The notes beneath the pieces were generated by a model, which saw only the letters and a program-made list of their open reading frames with translations, did no database searches and was not told where the DNA came from. A DNA stretch of 64,000 nt from Rossellomorea marisflavi. Its GTDB lineage: Bacteria; Bacillota; Bacilli; Bacillales; Bacillaceae_B. The translations under genes and the position numbers were made by a program. The DNA is taken from NCBI RefSeq assembly GCF_001274775.1, contig NZ_LGUE01000001.1, forward strand, positions 521,435-585,434, read 5' to 3'. This document shows, one piece after another, positions 62,972 through 64,000 of the stretch. The stretch's first letter is position 1. Each line of letters opens with the position of its first letter.

Positions 62972-63322
62972 GTGAGTCTTGCTATTGACCTAGAAGTGAA
63001 AAGTGACGTCCTGTGCATCCGTCTGAGCGGGGAGTTGGATCATCATACCGCCGATGAATTAAGGGAAAGGGCATCCGCCCTGATCGAGAATGAAAATATC
63101 CGCCATATCATCCTGAACCTTGAAGAACTGAGCTTCATGGATAGTTCCGGCTTGGGCGTCATCCTGGGCCGCTACAAACAAATCAAGCAAAAACATGGAG
63201 AGATGGTCGTTTGTGCCATTTCTCATTCAGTCAACCGCCTTTTTGAGATGTCAGGTCTATTCAAGATCATTCGTCTTGAACCGTCTGAAGAAAATGCATT
63301 GCAACGATTGGGGGTCGCTTGA
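62972..63322 (+). CDS. spoIIAA: Anti-sigma-F factor antagonist SpoIIAA
   Basis: 116-residue STAS-domain protein. Phosphorylation site Ser58 lies in FMDSSGLGV; dephosphorylation by SpoIIE lets it free sigma-F from SpoIIAB. GTG start with AGAAGGAGG upstream. A sigma-H-like promoter may lie at 62908-62935 (GAAGGATTC, 14 nt, CGAAA), seen only as a partial match. The SpoIIAB gene starts at the next base after its stop. Confidence 0.96.
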   Translation: MSLAIDLEVKSDVLCIRLSGELDHHTADELRERASALIENENIRHIILNLEELSFMDSSGLGVILGRYKQIKQKHGEMVVCAISHSVNRLFEMSGLFKIIRLEPSEENALQRLGVA

Positions 63323-63766
63323 ATGAGGAATGAAATGAGTATCCAGTTCAGTTCAGTGAGTCAGAATGAGTCCTTTGCCCGTGTAACCGTGGCATCCTTC
63401 ATCGCGCAGCTTGATCCGACTATGGATGAACTCACGGAAATTAAAACCGTCGTCTCCGAGGCCGTCACCAATGCCATCATCCACGGCTACGAAAACAAAC
63501 CGACGGGCCAGGTATTCATCTCTGTCATCATGGAAGAAGATGGCTACATCGATATGACCATCCGAGATGAAGGGATCGGGATCGGGGATGTGGATGAAGC
63601 ACGCCAGCCCTTATATACATCGAAGCCGGAACTTGAACGCTCTGGCATGGGCTTCACAATCATGGAAAACTTCATGGATGAAATCGAAATATCCTCACAC
63701 CCAGGTACAGGCACCACGGTAAGGCTGAAAAAGCACTTAACCAATAGTAAAACGCTATGCAATTAA
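63323..63766 (+). CDS. spoIIAB: Anti-sigma-F factor and serine kinase SpoIIAB
   Basis: 147-residue GHKL-type ATPase that binds sigma-F and phosphorylates SpoIIAA. N box [13 protein letters not shown]1 box [10 protein letters not shown], and [12 protein letters not shown] (ATP lid and G2). Nearly the same length and start (MRNEM) as the B. subtilis protein. Directly follows spoIIAA without spacing, consistent with coupled translation. Confidence 0.97.
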   Translation: MRNEMSIQFSSVSQNESFARVTVASFIAQLDPTMDELTEIKTVVSEAVTNAIIHGYENKPTGQVFISVIMEEDGYIDMTIRDEGIGIGDVDEARQPLYTSKPELERSGMGFTIMENFMDEIEISSHPGTGTTVRLKKHLTNSKTLCN

Positions 63767-63778
63767 GGAGTCGTGCCC

Positions 63779-64000
63779 ATGGATGTCGAAGTGAAAAATG
63801 AAAAGGAAAAGGCGCAGCCATTCTTAAAGGATCACGAGGTCAAGGAACTGATAAAACTCAGTCAAGATGGTGATCAGGGAGCGAGGGACATTATTGTCCA
63901 GAAGAATATGCGGCTGGTCTGGTCTGTTGTCCAGCGTTTCCTCAATCGGGGGTACGAGCCGGATGATCTGTTCCAAATCGGTTCCATCGGCCTTCTTAAA
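63779..64000 (+). CDS. sigF: RNA polymerase sigma-F factor (partial, cut by window end)
   Basis: Forespore-specific sigma factor. The first 74 codons are visible: MDVEVKNEKEKAQPFLKDHE and the region 2 start KNMRLVWSVVQRFLNRGYEP ending DLFQIGSIGLLK, almost the B. subtilis SigF sequence. AAGGAG lies 9 nt before the ATG at 63779. The rest lies beyond the window. Confidence 0.96.
   Translation, partial: MDVEVKNEKEKAQPFLKDHEVKELIKLSQDGDQGARDIIVQKNMRLVWSVVQRFLNRGYEPDDLFQIGSIGLLK

Noticed and set aside
1..64000. tRNA, rRNA, prophage or complete insertion sequences
   Set aside because: No cloverleaf or rRNA-like sequence, phage gene run or transposase frame was recognised on either strand.

Overview
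This is a chromosomal segment from a spore-forming member of the Bacillaceae. It carries spo0A with the tail of a spoIVB-like gene before it, the dacF-spoIIAA-spoIIAB-sigF cluster, spoIIM, xerD, fur and the drm-pup-pdp nucleoside genes. Gene order follows the Bacillus subtilis spoIVB-spo0A-yqi-yqj-yqk-spoIIA stretch, with several insertions and losses. The propionate genes (mutAB, meaB), absent from B. subtilis, and the base composition recall marine or soil relatives such as the Rossellomorea / B. marisflavi group, but the genus cannot be proved from this window. No rRNA, tRNA, prophage, CRISPR array or complete insertion sequence was seen.

Layout. 1-2290: spoIVB tail, spo0A with a sigma-H-like promoter and 0A boxes, a glycerophosphodiesterase and a small membrane protein. 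2293-13010: bkdR and the sigma-54-dependent ptb-bcd-buk-lpdV-bkdAA-bkdAB-bkdB operon for branched-chain keto acids, split by a repeat array (9205-9573). 13478-17850: a 1441-residue bacillopeptidase F-like protease. 17860-22860: mutA-mutB-meaB. 22931-29156: brxB, artPQR (ARG boxes), yqjA, a 31-residue Prli42 gene, mce and a propionyl-CoA carboxylase beta subunit. 29161-32580: repeat array, M20 peptidase, cheW, dinB. 32580-34040: an AT-rich insert where gndA lies in B. subtilis. 34048-45885: cyclase, zwf, rnz, GNAT, namA, T-box-proI, yqjP, yqjQ, lipoprotein, DUF402 protein, repeat array, SOS-type polymerase operon. 45886-49400: two Fe-S-related genes, an element with terminal inverted repeats, HAD phosphatase, phosphotransferase, hydrolase. 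49511-53148: mvaB divergent from thiolase-scoAB. 53308-57927: yqkE, aldo-keto reductase, nudF, spoIIM, fur, yqzK, xerD. 58114-64000: deoB-punA-pdp and dacF-spoIIAA-spoIIAB-sigF (sigF cut by the window end).

How it fits together. Much of the window is one catabolic theme, branched-chain amino acid and propionate breakdown. Bcd deaminates Val/Leu/Ile and the Bkd complex makes branched acyl-CoAs, which Ptb and Buk can turn into acids and ATP. The propionyl-CoA arm (carboxylase beta subunit, Mce, MutAB, MeaB) leads to succinyl-CoA. The leucine arm (MvaB, ScoAB, thiolase) leads to acetyl-CoA. CcpA-site (cre) look-alikes lie before mutA, mce and the thiolase gene, suggesting shared catabolite control.

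The most unusual feature is a family of about 121-bp imperfect palindromes in three arrays (at least nine units). Their stems differ in sequence from unit to unit but stay self-complementary. I do not recognise the family.
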